Assembly: GCA_029255685.2 (NCBI GenBank)
Contig: CM055311.2
Coordinates: 19,862,952-19,926,951 of the forward strand
DNA from: Silene conica
Taxonomy: Eukaryota > Streptophyta > Magnoliopsida > Caryophyllales > Caryophyllaceae
Direction of reading: 5' to 3'
DNA: 64,000 nt
How positions within the stretch are numbered: position 1 is the first letter of the stretch; each line of letters begins with the position of its first letter. The notes beneath the pieces were generated by a model. It made no database searches. It had not been told where the DNA came from and saw only the letters and a program-made list of their open reading frames with translations. A program made the position numbers and the translations under genes. Below, piece by piece: positions 14,036 to 26,334 of the stretch.

Positions 14036-15596
14036 TCATTGAGCATTATACCCTAGTTCTGACATTAAATACTCTAACCCTTGCGTCTTGCCTATTCCAC
14101 ATAAGTAGTCAACGCATTCCCTCACTAATGCCTTACAAACCACTAAATTTCTTGGTAACATACCAATGGCTGCTAGATGACCCTTCCCCATATGAGGAAT
14201 TGCAAAGTTGTTGTGACCTTTACATTTCATGATTTCTACCACAACCGAGTGTAATATGTTGTTTAGCTTACTTGGGATGTAATCCACAAATGCTTGCATG
14301 ACTTGATTCATTAGTTCATCAACTGTTTTAGCTGTTTGTGATGATTGTAGATATTGTAATGCCCTACAATAACCAAGGTCATTACAATTTAAGTCGGGTG
14401 AGTTTGGGGGTTGGAAAACTAATTAAATGTGAAAACCATCTGAATTTGTGGCCGCCATAAAATCTGGATCATCGTTCTTTATATGAGGTCTAGCGTTGTC
14501 TTGTTGAATGTAAATCTCTTTGCTTAGTCCTTCTGGCCACAAACTTTTGATAGCTGGAATGACTTCCTCAATCAGGCATTTTTTAACCACTTCCTTCGTT
14601 ATAGAGTCTATTGGTGTCATTTCCATTGTTCCCCTTGGCCTATTTCTACTGTTTCTTGTTACTGGTACTTGACGTGTAAGAGGGAACATCCCTATCTTGC
14701 CATCGAAAATTAATTCTCCGTTTGCATCGTAGACCGATCTGCTGACCGCGCACATGAACATCACTGTTGTGATGTACTTTTTTTGATTGGCAGCTACGGT
14801 AAGGAATCTCTTCCCCATTAACCACGTAAATTTTCTGGTCGCCGTCTGTAATAAAGAGCCACTTCTCGTCCATGTGAATTACATTTCTCATCTCGCTGAA
14901 TATGATTTCTGTAACTGGCACTGCATTAAGGTCGGGAAAATCATGGATCGTTTGATTTACAACAAGCATCTTAAGTGAGTGAAGAAGCAGCCTTTCCTCT
15001 TTGTGTAAGTTGCTGAGTTTAGGATGAAGTGGGCTGGAATGAGGTTTAAGTAAACCTTATTTCACCCACGTGTGGACCGTGCCAATGACAACACCACAAT
15101 TTTCTGAAACTCTTTTCATAGTATTCCGTTTTGCGGCAATGAGGGACTTGATAAACTTGACGTTAGGTAGAACTTTCTTCTTGTTATTGTTTCTTATTCT
15201 CCCGCTACTAACATTAAGTTTCTGCCAAACTAATCTTGGTTTTTTTGCGAGGTGCCAAATGTTATACACACTCCTTTCTTTGAAGTTGAACCGGATGGCT
15301 GTGTTCTAGATTTCTCCACGTTCAAGTTTCCCGTTCACATATTTCTCAAGCAAATACACTGCAATTTTATAACGTAGTTCCTTGGACATGCATTTGTACA
15401 CCATTTTATGATTTATGTAACTGTTTGTAATAAACTTTTTAGGACTTTCTCTGTTTTTGTTCTGAGACTTTTCTTTTGGACTTTTGTTAGTAAATGATTT
15501 GAGAAAAGCTGAATTTATTGCCAATGATATTTGTAATAACAGCCAGGCAACAGGCTGTACAAGTGGTTTTTTTGGGGGAAATAAGTCAGAGTACAA
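14036..15596 (-). pseudogene. Mariner transposase, DD39D, broken
   Basis: Minus-strand coding blocks in order. YLLEKYVNGKLERGEI is the N-terminal helix of plant mariner transposases. NNNKKKVLPNVKFIKSL and CGVVIGTVHTWVK belong to the DNA-binding region. VIHMDEKWLF holds the first catalytic Asp. GELIFDGKIGMFPLT and IYIQQDNARPHI follow, the latter with the second Asp. FQPPNSPDLNCNDLGY holds the third Asp, with 39 residues between the last two if the stop is counted as a residue. The protein ends LGYNAQ. Damage includes frameshifts near 15305, 15060 and 14800 and an in-frame TAA near 14427. The family cuts and pastes the element through its terminal repeats. This copy cannot make the enzyme. Confidence 0.88.
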
Positions 15597-15773
15597 TTAC
15601 AAGAAATCTGAAACTTCAAAAAGTTTTTTGGTGGGAATACACTTTAACAAATCAGTTAACTTAACTAAAAAGCAACTCCTACACTTTTCAATGTACTTTC
15701 TATCATTTTTTATTCTTGTCTTAAAATTTGTGCATAAAGCATAACAACAACTTGGATATGAATGGAGGAAGTA

Positions 15774-16493
15774 GTAAAAGACCTTTAAGAAAGGATTTCA
15801 AGAGTAATTGGTGAGGGTTTGGCCTAAATCGAACAAAACTGTATTATTATGGACAGTGAACTCATGTACAACAGATGCCCAACACGGGATATTCACGCTT
15901 ACACACAACAAGCGATATCAGAGCCCAGTGTCGGCTTGAGCTAGACACAGGAACAAGCATAAAGTCAAGACTTGAAGGTGGCGTACGCCGTAAGGCAAGA
16001 AACTCTTAGCTTAGCGTGAGTTATTCATCAAGCGCGGTCTAAAACTAAACGATAAAAGATGTCATAGATAGGTCTTGTGGGACAAAAAACATTTGTGTAC
16101 TAAAATTGTTGATTAGGTAGACCCTATCAAGTTGGATGCCACTGGTCTAGTGGGTCCTTTCCAGGTTCAGTGTTAGAGACTTTTGGTATGATCTAGGACA
16201 ACTGGACAACTGAAGTGTCGGACTTAATCAAGGGTATATTGGATACATAGGATATTCGATATGCATGTATAACAAATTCCCAAGAAGGGTACATGGATCA
16301 TTCAAGTTTAAGAGCATGTGGGGGAACTCAATTGACTAGGCAGTGCCATGTGGTGTAAGACATGACTCGTGGTTGCATGGTGTGTCGGTTGAGGAGAGGA
16401 TACCAAGACTTGGTGATGTTTCAGATGTCTAAAATTTGGGGTTGTAAAGTGTGGGAGTTCTCCATGGAACTCAAGGTCAGAATTAAGATGATG
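15774..16493. other. No gene; flank between mariner and copia LTR
   Basis: GATATCAGAGC near 15915 resembles the initiator-Met tRNA primer site of LTR elements but has no LTR next to it. Sequence at 15803-15905 weakly resembles 40999-41100 (GATATTCACGCTT is shared), which may be an old dispersed repeat. Confidence 0.4.
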
Positions 16494-16954
16494 GTCCTTG
16501 TTGAACAATTATTTCCAAATATGATAATGTTTTAATAATAACAATATTAGTAATTATGATTGTGTATCTCTTGTCTTTAATCGTTTATTTAGTCTATATA
16601 GTAAACATTATTATTAGAGGAAGAAGAGATCGTATGATCACAAGACTTCACTAAGCATCAAGATCAAATGCTCAAGGATCGACTTATGGATCGACCAAGA
16701 GCATTTCAGGTGAAGTCAAGACTAGAAGTTATTCTAGAGATCTCAAGGAAGATCAAGATAGGATAGGTTCTTGCGTCAAGGTTATAACTCAGAGTTATAA
16801 TCGTGGTTACACGAGAAGAAGCATACGACAAAATATTTATTTTATTTTTCAAATCCTTCAAAATACTTTTCAAAGATTTAGAGTTTTAATATCTCTTTAT
16901 GGATGAAATGTTTTTGGATGTACGAAATTATTATATTTAAAAGGCATAATTAAG

Positions 16955-17155
16955 TTACAATAAGTCTCTCTTAAGAGGGATATATCCGTCTTAAATTGAG
17001 ACGGGTCAAGTAATTATCACTTGTATGCATAAAACAAAAATAAAAAAGTCTAGGAAACATCAAGATGTTTGTCTTATCTATGCAAATGAGTTATTATTTG
17101 ACCCGTCTTCACCTTAAGACGGATACTTCCGTCTTCAATGAGAATTTGTGATTAA
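16955..17155. repeat. GACGGGTCAA-type MITE inside the copia LTR
   Basis: Imperfect inverted ends: TATATCCGTCTTAAATTGAG and GACGGGTCAAGTAAT on the left, ATTATTTGACCCGTCTT and AAGACGGATACTTCCGTCTT on the right. No ORF. Exact ends were not resolved. Confidence 0.65.
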
Positions 17156-17606
17156 GTTATGAGTTATTGCCTCTTTAATTTGCTGTATTACGTACAAACC
17201 AAACTCTAGTTGTCATCATCCACCCCAAATTATGATTAGGATTTTCGTGGATTGAATAAGACAATAGTGCATGGGTTTGCTTGCCTCCATGCTCACGGCC
17301 TAACAAGTCGTAGGTTGGCATCTAAACTCCATTATCTGAGAAATATCTTATCTTATGAGAGAGATATTTAGAGTATCATATATGAGCACAAATTACTTAA
17401 GATATATTGAATAAAATCTTTTTATTCTATTACTATCTTATCTAAAGAGTTTAGGAAATATATTAGTAATATTAAAGATATTTCATATCTTTTTAGATAT
17501 TACTATTTATTAATTAAAAGATTTTATATAGATTATCATATAAGAATAATATCTTTATTATTCTAAAGATCCAGGGTTTCCTAAAACCTAAATAATCTAT
17601 TTATCC

Positions 17607-17616
17607 ATATAAAAGG
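17607..17616 (+). promoter_or_regulatory. Probable TATA box of the copia LTR
   Basis: CATATAAAAGG lies in an otherwise AT-rich U3-like stretch, about 130 bp upstream of the Athila insertion point. Confidence 0.45.
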
Positions 17617-17740
17617 ACAATTGCAACGAGACTACAACTCACGTCTTTCACGCAAATCAAGAAGCTTTTCAAAAAAAACCGCTTTACAGTTTTATACTTC
17701 GTATTTTCCAAAGTTCTTTAATCTTTTGAAATGTCGTGTG

Positions 17741-19331
17741 TGACACCCGTCGTTGAGGGGTGTCAAAGATAAGATTTATAAAACCTCGGCTTAAACTAGA
17801 TAGCGAAAGTCAAGGGTCGAACCACAAGGAGGTGGGGAACGTTTATTGTTCTTATGTTGATGTTTTAGGGTAACAAGTTGGGGGTTTGATTGTTTGTTCG
17901 TCACTAAGTCTAAAAATAAAGACAGTAATAAAACAAGAAATAAGAAAGAGATAAAACTTTATGGTGAAAAGGATGATAGGATGTTTGGATAGTAAAGAGC
18001 TACGATGGTATAAATCCTAAGTCAACAAGTATTGCAATCGCGTAAGGGGTGTAGCATATCCTTTCGGTCTATGGTACCTAATAGCTCCTTTCGGCCTATG
18101 CTATTAGTTCCTAGGTCTCACAAATATTGGGTGTCAACAATAAGGGTGATTCCTAAATTCTAGGTCACATACCTTTCAGTCTTAAGAAACCTAGCCGTCT
18201 TAAAGTGTTAACCAATGCCCTTCCCGTATCTTTCAACCTTGGGTAAGTCATTACTAACATCCTACAAGTCTCCTTTCAGTCTCATTATAGGGTGTTATAG
18301 TCAACGAGGCAAAACAGTCTGAAAACGTACGCGAGGTTGGTCGATCGACCAACTATTCCAGTCGACCGACCAACTACCTCAGTCGACCGACCAGTTAAGC
18401 TGGTCGGCCGACCAAAGTCTGCTACAGGCCGATTCGGGTGTTATACCATCTACACAATTTACTCCCTACATCCTAACATATGCAATTAGTTACTCATAAC
18501 TATGACAATAACACTAACAATGATTGAGAAAACAATATTCATAGTAAATAACAATCTAAGCATGCGATAAACAGCAAGGCTTTGGGATTCTAACCTAAAC
18601 CGGATACTAGCAATTATATGAAACAATAATGAAAAACCTGAAAACAAAGAGAATTACCGCAACGGAATTAGGCATAAAAGAAAAACGTTATTGAATCCCG
18701 TGGAAAGATTGTTTGAACAACGAACTAAAACTAAAGAAACAGTGTTTTGAATAATAAGAACTAGATGCTAAGAGTTTGATAATAGGTAAAAGATTAGATG
18801 ATAAACTACTGACTGTAAAACTTGGTGTAAAACTAGATCCATTTCCCTAATCATGAAATTAGGCTTAAGTAGGCGAAAATCAATAGCTTTCTCTTGACCT
18901 AATCACGCGTATGGGCTTTACGGAAAATTCTGGAACAACGCGTTGGTCGACCGACCAGGTGATGCGGTCGGTCGACCGGTTATCGGGCTTGGTGGACTTC
19001 TGGTCTTGAGATAACAGGTGTTCTGGTCGACCGACCATGGTAGTCGTTCGGTCGACCGGTTTTCCTGTGTGTCAGCCTTGATTTCGTCTTAATTTGATCT
19101 TTTGGTACTTGGTATGCGCTTTGAGTTGCCTCCTCTTCGTTCCTTGGTTATGCAAAAATCCCGAGGGTAGAAATTTGGTATAAAATCGCCTCTTTTCCGC
19201 ATAATTCTGCAAAAGAGCATAAAAACACGAAAGTAGACAAATGTTGGGAAAATAAAGGCTAAAACATCGTAAATGAGCGCTAATATGCGTGTTAAAATAG
19301 ATGTAAAACATCATAAAAAAGACACGCATCA
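17741..19331 (-). repeat. Athila-like 3' LTR
   Basis: 1591 bp, about 98% identical by eye to the other LTR (roughly 30 differences plus a 22-bp indel). It holds clusters of the GGTCGACCGACC-type palindrome near 18330-18420 and 18945-19060. Confidence 0.93.
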
Positions 19332-19373
19332 AATTCCCCAAACCAAACCTTGCTTGCCCTCAAGCAAGAATTA
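19332..19373 (-). other. Athila-like polypurine tract and upstream hairpin
   Basis: The minus strand reads GGTTTGGGGAATT up to the 3' LTR, a polypurine-tract-like primer site. Just upstream is CTTGCTTGAGGGCAAGCAAG, a hairpin-forming sequence also kept in the element at 42007-56371. Confidence 0.8.
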
Positions 19374-20437
19374 GACTCAATCTTAAACTAATGGAACGAT
19401 TTCAATCTCAGAGCGAAATTTACATGTAAGCCTAAATTAATGTCAAGTAACAAAATGAGAGAGTATTCAAATCATGCAAACGAGTTATGAGGTTGTCATA
19501 CTTGCAAAACTAGAGACTATAGAGACTTTATGCCATGGACCCTCGCGGGACGCTCGTAACACACATGAGGCAACGGGTGAGTGTTTGTAAAAGATAGAAA
19601 GAAGTATATTGTAGAGACACTCACCTAACTTCGACCCATGAAAACATGCCTGCAATCTAACATGAAAAAGAATTCTACAACCATGCTTAAACATACTCCT
19701 TAAGTGACTCGGATACATGCAATTGAGGTAATGAAGAATATGTAAGGTGAAAGGTAAAAGAGGTTAAGATGTTTTTGGATAAATGGGGTTATTAGCCAAG
19801 CTAGTAAAACTGGTTCTCAACAACATATTTCACGACTTTTGACATTATGAAAGTGCTATTTTGTAGCACAACTCTCACATTAAATAAAAGAAAGGGCTCC
19901 CAAATATTTTGAATGAAGTACGGCAGTGATAAAATGTAAAAGAAAGGAATTTTCAGAACGAAATTTGAACTTCTGATCCTGTCAGTTGGTCGACCGACCA
20001 ATAGGGACGGTCGGTCGACTGACGTGCAGGTTTCTTTTGATTTTTTTTTCGTTTTTCTTTCTTTCTTTTTCTTTCCTTTTCTGTTCTTTTTTTCCTTTTT
20101 CTTTCTTTCTTTCTTTCTTTTCTCTTTTTGCTCAAGGTGACATACAAACCAAAATGCCTCAAAAAAAATTCCATCAACCACAAATACTAGCTCGGTAAGG
20201 TAGGCTAAATATAGGATGTAGTTTTGGGGGATAAAAAAGGCGATTTTTGGCTATGTAGGGCTTATGGGTAAAATAAGAGAAAAGGGGTTTCAAATGCACG
20301 TATAGAGAAAAAGGGGAGTACTACTCACATCCTAGACAACTGGTTTAAGAATGAAACCAGGAATAAAGCTCTAAAACTCAGAATGTATAGTAGATTGCCA
20401 AGGTATAAGTCAAGTCTCAAGAAAACAAGTTGACAAA
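19374..20437 (-). other. Athila-like 3' non-coding region
   Basis: No coding sequence. It contains a (CTTT)n-rich stretch at 20040-20130 and one GGTCGACCGACC palindrome pair at 19988-20022. Lys/Arg/Glu-rich open frames over the CTTT tract are low-complexity artefacts. Confidence 0.7.
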
Positions 20438-21331
20438 AAACTTGTAACATCCCGTATTTTCGTGATTTATATTTAAAGACTTTTAATTATTTTAATTAAT
20501 AAAATATAATTCTAAAAGTTTCAATTATTGTTACGGGATAAAATAATATTTTAATATCTGATGTTAATCCACTTTAAAATAACACTTTAATGATTATTGA
20601 TAAGTTAATTTTTAATGTTCCGTCAAGATCCGTCTTGAGAACCTTAAGTCCTTAAGACGAATATAACATGGCAACTTAAAGTCCGTCTCAACAAACCCGT
20701 TTGTGTTTTCCAACCCGTTTCATTTAATACGGAAAGGACACTTACTTAAACCCCTAAAATCACATATGTCGACATTTATTCATCTCCTTCAACTCTTTCC
20801 ACTGTAAACTCATTTCCTTCAAAAACCTCCATTAATAACCTCTTCTTTTGCTCTTTTCTTCATCATCCGTCTACCGATTTAAGGTAATAATAACATTTTC
20901 GGAATCCTCATCGAATTTGCAAGCCATCTATCACTTCCGTTTTTCAAATCCTTCACTTCGAATTTCGGGCTGTTTTTGTGGGATTCGAATTTCGGTCCGT
21001 TAAACTTGTTTTTCGTGATATAGGTGTGAGCTTGGACGACCCGGGAGTTGATAGCTTCGTCGTAGAGGAGGATCTTTAAGCCGGATTGCATTCAAGGTGA
21101 CGATAATGAGAAACTCGGCCTTATTGCGAATATTAGCAAGTTTTGATGCGTTCTTATATTTGTTTCTGATTTTTGTTAATGTTCAATGATCAATGGACTT
21201 AGTATCATGTTTAGGATTGTTCTTATGCGAAGAATTCATGCTTGATGATGTTGTTATATGTTCTTAAGCTTATTTTCAGTTTTTCACAAAGTTAAGACGG
21301 ATACATTGAATTAATCGTTTGACGATTGTTA

Positions 21332-24236
21332 TGTAACACCCCCATTTCTTTATGAGCCTTTAGCAAGACATTCTCAAATAAATAGAGCTGCTACCATCTC
21401 GGAAAGTCCGAGGTAGTGAATAACAAGTGAAACAACCACAGTACTTTATATAAAACTGATAAAATTTAAGCTTTGATTATTACAGATATTACATTGTGGA
21501 AAAACAAAATACAACTGATGACTCCTCTAGAAGTGATATAGTACTAAGTCGGTCCAATGTATGCATCTCACATTCCTGCCCCAGCTCCTAGCTCATCTGT
21601 CTCTGACCTGTAGAATCTACTCCCCATTCCGGATCGTAGGTGTACACGAATACACTGTCAACCTCGCGGTTGAGTAGGGTAACACAATAATTATAATGCA
21701 ACAGTTAAATGATATGCAAATGACATGACATGCTCGAGCTCAATCTCAATCTCAATCTCAAACTCATACCCGTGCACCAAGCCATACCGAACCTCCCGGC
21801 AGACTATAATCGGTGGTCACCGAACACCAGCTCAATAGCTGATAAGACACCAGGCCTGGTCTGCAGAACCACCCTGGGCTTTACATCAGAACAATATCTG
21901 ATCCATATCTTTCTCAATAACCAATGCATATGCTATGCTCATGAATGCAACGATATAATTTCTCAATCATGTTATCAAATAATGAAATGCTCATGCCATT
22001 ACCAATAATCCACAATCAATCCAACTAATATTATCTTCATATCAATGATACTCAGCATCCATAACACACAATACCACATCCATTCATTACACATCATAGA
22101 GTGTAAGGTCAGTGTATCCTACCTGATCAAGCACAACTCCGAGCAACCACGTAATCAACAGGAATCAGAAATACTCCACTTCAAACTCGTTCCCTATGAA
22201 TATTACTTAATATTAATTCTCTATTTAATATAACACTTTCACATCTAATAAATCAATAAATTTCGTAAACTAACCCTTTATATAATTAATTAACTCAAAT
22301 GACTCGTCTCCGTTACTTTTATAATTAAAATCAATTAAATAAACGAACATAGAAATTATATACTCGAACTATTGATAACCGTCACATTCTTGTACAGAAA
22401 TTACTTAACACTTATATAATCGCATATCATAAACAACCTTTACTAACAATTAACTAATCATATAATGCAATAATAATAATATTACTAATAAATACAATAG
22501 TAATATAATAATAATAATAATAATAGTACTAAGAATGTACTTCGTAATATGGATTACAAGAAGAACTACAGCCACGTACTAAATAATAATAATATAATAA
22601 CAATTATAGTATAATTAGTATTAGTTTACTACAACAATAATGTAGCCCCTAATAATAATAATAATAAAAATAATAATAATAATAATAGTAGTAACAGCAA
22701 CATCCCTCAACTAATTAACAAACCAAAATCGAAACCAGAACAACCCCTAAAAGCACGACAGAACCAGCCCTCTAACAGCCCCAAACGCAGCCCCTTTGAC
22801 CACCCTACAACGCCTCAACCACCACCAACCACCAAGGTTGACACCCCTGGACTACGGTGCATCTACTGACACCGTCCACCACACTTGACAGAACCGTTAC
22901 AGCCCTCAAACTCAGTCACTAAAACCCCTGGTCACAACCACCCCCGTCGAACCCGTGTTTCCGACCCTCTGCAACTACACCTCTAACCACCTTCTAACAC
23001 CACCTTCACCACAACCAACCACAACCCTCGACACTACACATCACACACGACTCCTTGGTGGAAAACACCAGCCTTCGACACCACCGAAACTCCCTGAAAC
23101 AACCGTCACAAGTCTAATCTACACGACCAAACACCCCTGTTTCTGCTCACGTCCTTCACGCCCTTCCTAAACAGACTATCAAAAGTAGGTTTCCCGACCA
23201 CCACGCTCCACCATACCACCACCAACTTAACCTACTAACACCCCATAACCCGTATTCATGAACTCGAAACAAGAATAGAACCAAAACACAAACAAATAAG
23301 TGGTAATAAAACGAAGCATAGCAAACAACGAAAACAGAGCAGATTTCCGTAGTTACTGACGACTTTTATGGCCGTTTTAGGGCTACCCACGGTGGTCCTA
23401 TGGTGGCTTAAGGACGACAACCATGTTATTCATACTACACAACCTACTTATAGCTATAATACTCAGATATACGATATGAAAAGGGCATGATAAATTACTT
23501 ACGAAATCGGTGCTGTGCAAGAGTATAACGACGATGGTGATGGCTGACAAAGATGCGTTTTTGTTCCTCTTTGGTGCGTTTTTGTGTTGTGGGTGAAGGG
23601 AGGTAGATGGTGATTAGGGTTTTTACGAGATTAAGGAGGCAGATAACATATAGGGTATTAGGGTTTAATATGTCGATGATAGATGTTTGTATAGGTTGAT
23701 TAAGTGGATGCTTGATGTTTATGGGGCGTGGAGTATTAGGTGAACGTCCTAGGCTAGTTTGCATATACACGGTTCACATAGTCTAGTCGAGCCCAAGCCC
23801 AACACGCTTCTCAAGGACTTATACTCCGTTCTCGACTCGTAACATAAAATTAACCATACATGTAACTATTATACTTATTATAATAATTAGCAAAACACAT
23901 ATTGAATTAAATATAATTATCAGAATATAAATTATTAGTACTTACATAAGAATATATATAAATATTAGAATTTAAATATAAATACGACTTAAATAATAAA
24001 ATAAGTATAAATGAGAAATGAATATAAAATATGAAATATATTTAATTATAAATATATTATCAAAATAAAGAAATACGAAAGAAATGTCATTTTATCAAAT
24101 AATCATCAAATATAAAATGATTATGAAATACGAAATAACCTTAGAAATACGATTTATAAAATAATAACAGTTTATATAAAATACTTTATAAACATTCCAT
24201 TTGAAATACTTGTATAATAAAATGCGGGGTATTACA
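21332..24236 (-). mobile_element. Inverted solo LTR, relative of the LARD-like LTRs
   Basis: The left end TGTAACACCCCCATTT and the following 140 bp match the reverse complement of the right end of the LTRs at 29982 and 35893, including AGCCTTTAGCAAGACATTCT. The right end GCGGGGTATTACA matches their left end. GTTATG is present on both sides, giving a 4-5 bp duplication GTTA(T). It contains a short (TAA)n region at 22470-22690, like its relatives. No intact ORF. Confidence 0.82.
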
Positions 24237-24386
24237 GTTATGTGATTTGTTTGCTGTTAGATAAGTAGTATTGGTTGATTTTAATGTTGGGTAAACATCA
24301 ATTGTAGCAATTTTGAGGTTTGGGTATCGGATTATGGAATTTGGTAAAGGCTGGAAAATGCGAATTTCAGCGACATGCTCTCTGAG

Positions 24387-24690
24387 CCGGTCGACCGACC
24401 GGCCGCCGGTCGACCGGCTGAGGGTGCTTCTTATGTTTTGCGGATTTTTGTAAGAATGTGGCCTTGGGACTGCCAGCCGGCCGACCGGCTGCCTGCCGAC
24501 CGGCTGGTGGTCTACTTGTGTTGTTTTGGTGTTTTTGCGAGGACATAGATAAGAGGGGAGCCCAGCCGGCAGACCGACCGCCTGCTAGCCGGCTGGGAGT
24601 ACATTTGGGGTGGGTTAGCGAGTTTGTAAAGGCTAAGGGAATGGGTTCCCAGCCGGCCGACCGGCTGCCTGCCGACCGGCTGGGGATCCC
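24387..24690. repeat. GC-rich palindrome cluster CCGGCCGACCGGCTG
   Basis: Four blocks near 24390, 24475, 24565 and 24650 of GCCGGCCGACCGGC-like palindromes. They are separated by unrelated AT-richer sequence and resemble the GGTCGACCGACC clusters in the Athila-like LTRs. Confidence 0.85.
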
Positions 24691-24984
24691 TGTAGGCTGT
24701 TCTTGTTGTAATTCGCGTATAACTTTTAAACGGTTGATCGGTTTTAATTGAAACTCGTTCTGTGTATCTTTGATATGTATTTGAGGTCCCCGGAGGATGG
24801 GCGACACTATATTGGGTTCGGGAATGGAGTGAGGATAGAGACCCCCCTGTCGGGTAACCGAAAGGGAAACCGGCTCTCCCTCAACTTAGTTCTCGGGGTC
24901 AATTAAGTGTTGGTTAGAAGTTAAGAAAAGTAGAGCTATAGATTAGTTCATAGACTTGGATGATATTGTATTGATGCGTATTAA

Positions 24985-25605
24985 GTTATGCCTTAAGCTG
25001 GCCTCTGAACTTAATACGTGAGCTGTTTGTCATATATGGGGATATGCCTTAAGCTGGCCTCTGAGCCCTATATGTGTATGTTTGTCGTGTCTGGGACATG
25101 CCTTAAGCTGGCCTCTGAGTCCAGACATGTATGTGGTGATCGCGTTGGAACATGCCTTAAGTTGGCCTCTGAGTCTGACGAGTAGAGCAGCTGCACAACG
25201 GGGCATTTAGGTCGTAACACCTCACCCGGAGTGCAGATGTTTGATGCTAGAACATGCCTTAAGCTGGCCTCTGAGTTTAGTATCTTGTGATGTAGTGAAG
25301 GGACATGCCTTAAGCTGGCCTCTGAGTCCTTTACTTTTGGATGCTAGTCTATGCCTTAAGTTGGTCGTTGAGTCTAGTGTCTTGCTGATTGGCAGGTCCA
25401 TGCCTTAAGCTGACCTCTGAGTCCTTGCTTGCTGAATGTTTTGGTGTTTAGGTTATGTCTTAAGATGACCGCTGAACCTTTTCACTTGCTGAATGTTTTG
25501 GTAATTAGGTTATGTCTTAAGTTGACCGCTGAACCTTCTTACTTGCTGAATGTTTTGGTATATAGGTTATGTCTTAAGCTGACCGCTGAACCTTATACTT
25601 GCTGA
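24985..25605 (+). repeat. Minisatellite ATGCCTTAAGCTGGCCTCTG
   Basis: Eleven copies of the 20-bp core, decaying to ATGTCTTAAGTTGACCGCTG at the right, spaced mostly 45-60 bp apart. It is followed near 25760 by a second copy of a block first seen near 24840 (GGGTAACCGAAAGGGAAACC and variants). Confidence 0.92.
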
Positions 25606-26334
25606 ATTTATCTGTTTGCCTAGTATGGTACGGTGTCAGATATAGATGTGTTACCGATGTTTCAGATGCTGTTGTTGAGGAGTCTTGTGTTTGACTTTAG
25701 TACTGTTCATCCAAGGCATTGGATGACTCTTTGATCGGTTTCATAAATAGTTGGACTGAAAGACCCCCCGACTGGGTAACCAGTAGGGAAACCGACTCTC
25801 CTTCCTAACGGTTTATGAAGTTGGGTTGAGAGTTATGCATTAGTATCGCATGATAGTATGAGAACAGTTGATGAGATGTTTATGCTTCACATGTTTATAT
25901 ATGTTGGAGTATTCTGTATTACTTTATGTGTTACGTGTCGTTACGAAAGGGGGCTAGGAGAACTCTAGTCACTCCCCACTGATTGTGGCGTACATGTTTT
26001 CATGTTTGTAGGTACATGCAGATTGGATCGGGGTTCACACGAGAGCTAGCGAGTGATGATCCTTTCATCATATGACATACCCGTTTATCGATTGCTAGAC
26101 TCTTAGTTTCTTTTGATACAGTTTTGTTGGTTCCTGTAGGGATGTTCCATCCCAGGCTTTGTATTTATATTTTCGTCCATACTTAGAACTGTTACTTATC
26201 TATTTCAGTTTCAGTTTCCGTTTCAGTTTAATTCTTCTCGCATGTTGTTTACTTTAAAAAGTTTTAAATTCCGCTGCATTTTTAGTACTTTTGTATGTTT
26301 ATATTTCCGCTTTCACGAGGGGTTTTACAAAACT

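Larger units (their letters stand above)
12138..15771 (-). mobile_element. Mariner-like element (DD39D), inactive
   Basis: The right end, GGATATGAATGGAGGAAG followed by TA at 15772-15773, pairs with the left end CTTTCCATTCATATCC preceded by TA at 12136-12137. The left end has lost about 3 bp compared with the right. At 3.6 kb with one minus-strand transposase, it fits a plant mariner (Stowaway partner) element. The left 1.9 kb is unusual, with a CT-rich leader, a plus-strand ORF and degenerate tandem repeats. Confidence 0.85.
20443..26329 (+). mobile_element. Solo gypsy LTR of about 3 kb, split by another solo LTR
   Basis: It begins TGTAACATCCCGT and ends GAGGGGTTTTACA, with 5-bp duplication AAACT at 20438-20442 and 26330-26334. 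Ends of this type belong to the same gypsy lineage as the LARD-like element at 27594. Net length without the inner insertion is about 2.98 kb. It carries a GC-rich palindrome cluster and a minisatellite. No primer site follows, so it is solo. Orientation is inferred from the end sequences. Confidence 0.8.

Noticed and set aside
15905-15930. Primer binding site (GATATCAGAGC) of another LTR element
   Set aside because: Two positions differ from the initiator-Met site and no LTR end lies next to it. Chance or very old remnant.
19801-20183. Lys/Arg/Glu-rich open frames
   Set aside because: They cross a CTTT-rich low-complexity tract in the Athila-like 3' region and lack any domain.
23495-23770. 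91-codon minus-strand frame in the inverted solo LTR
   Set aside because: It contains no recognisable motif and lies within LTR sequence related to non-coding LTRs nearby.
24985-25605. CRISPR-like array of repeats and spacers
   Set aside because: Repeat cores decay gradually, spacers are partly related, and the array is inside a plant LTR. It is a minisatellite.
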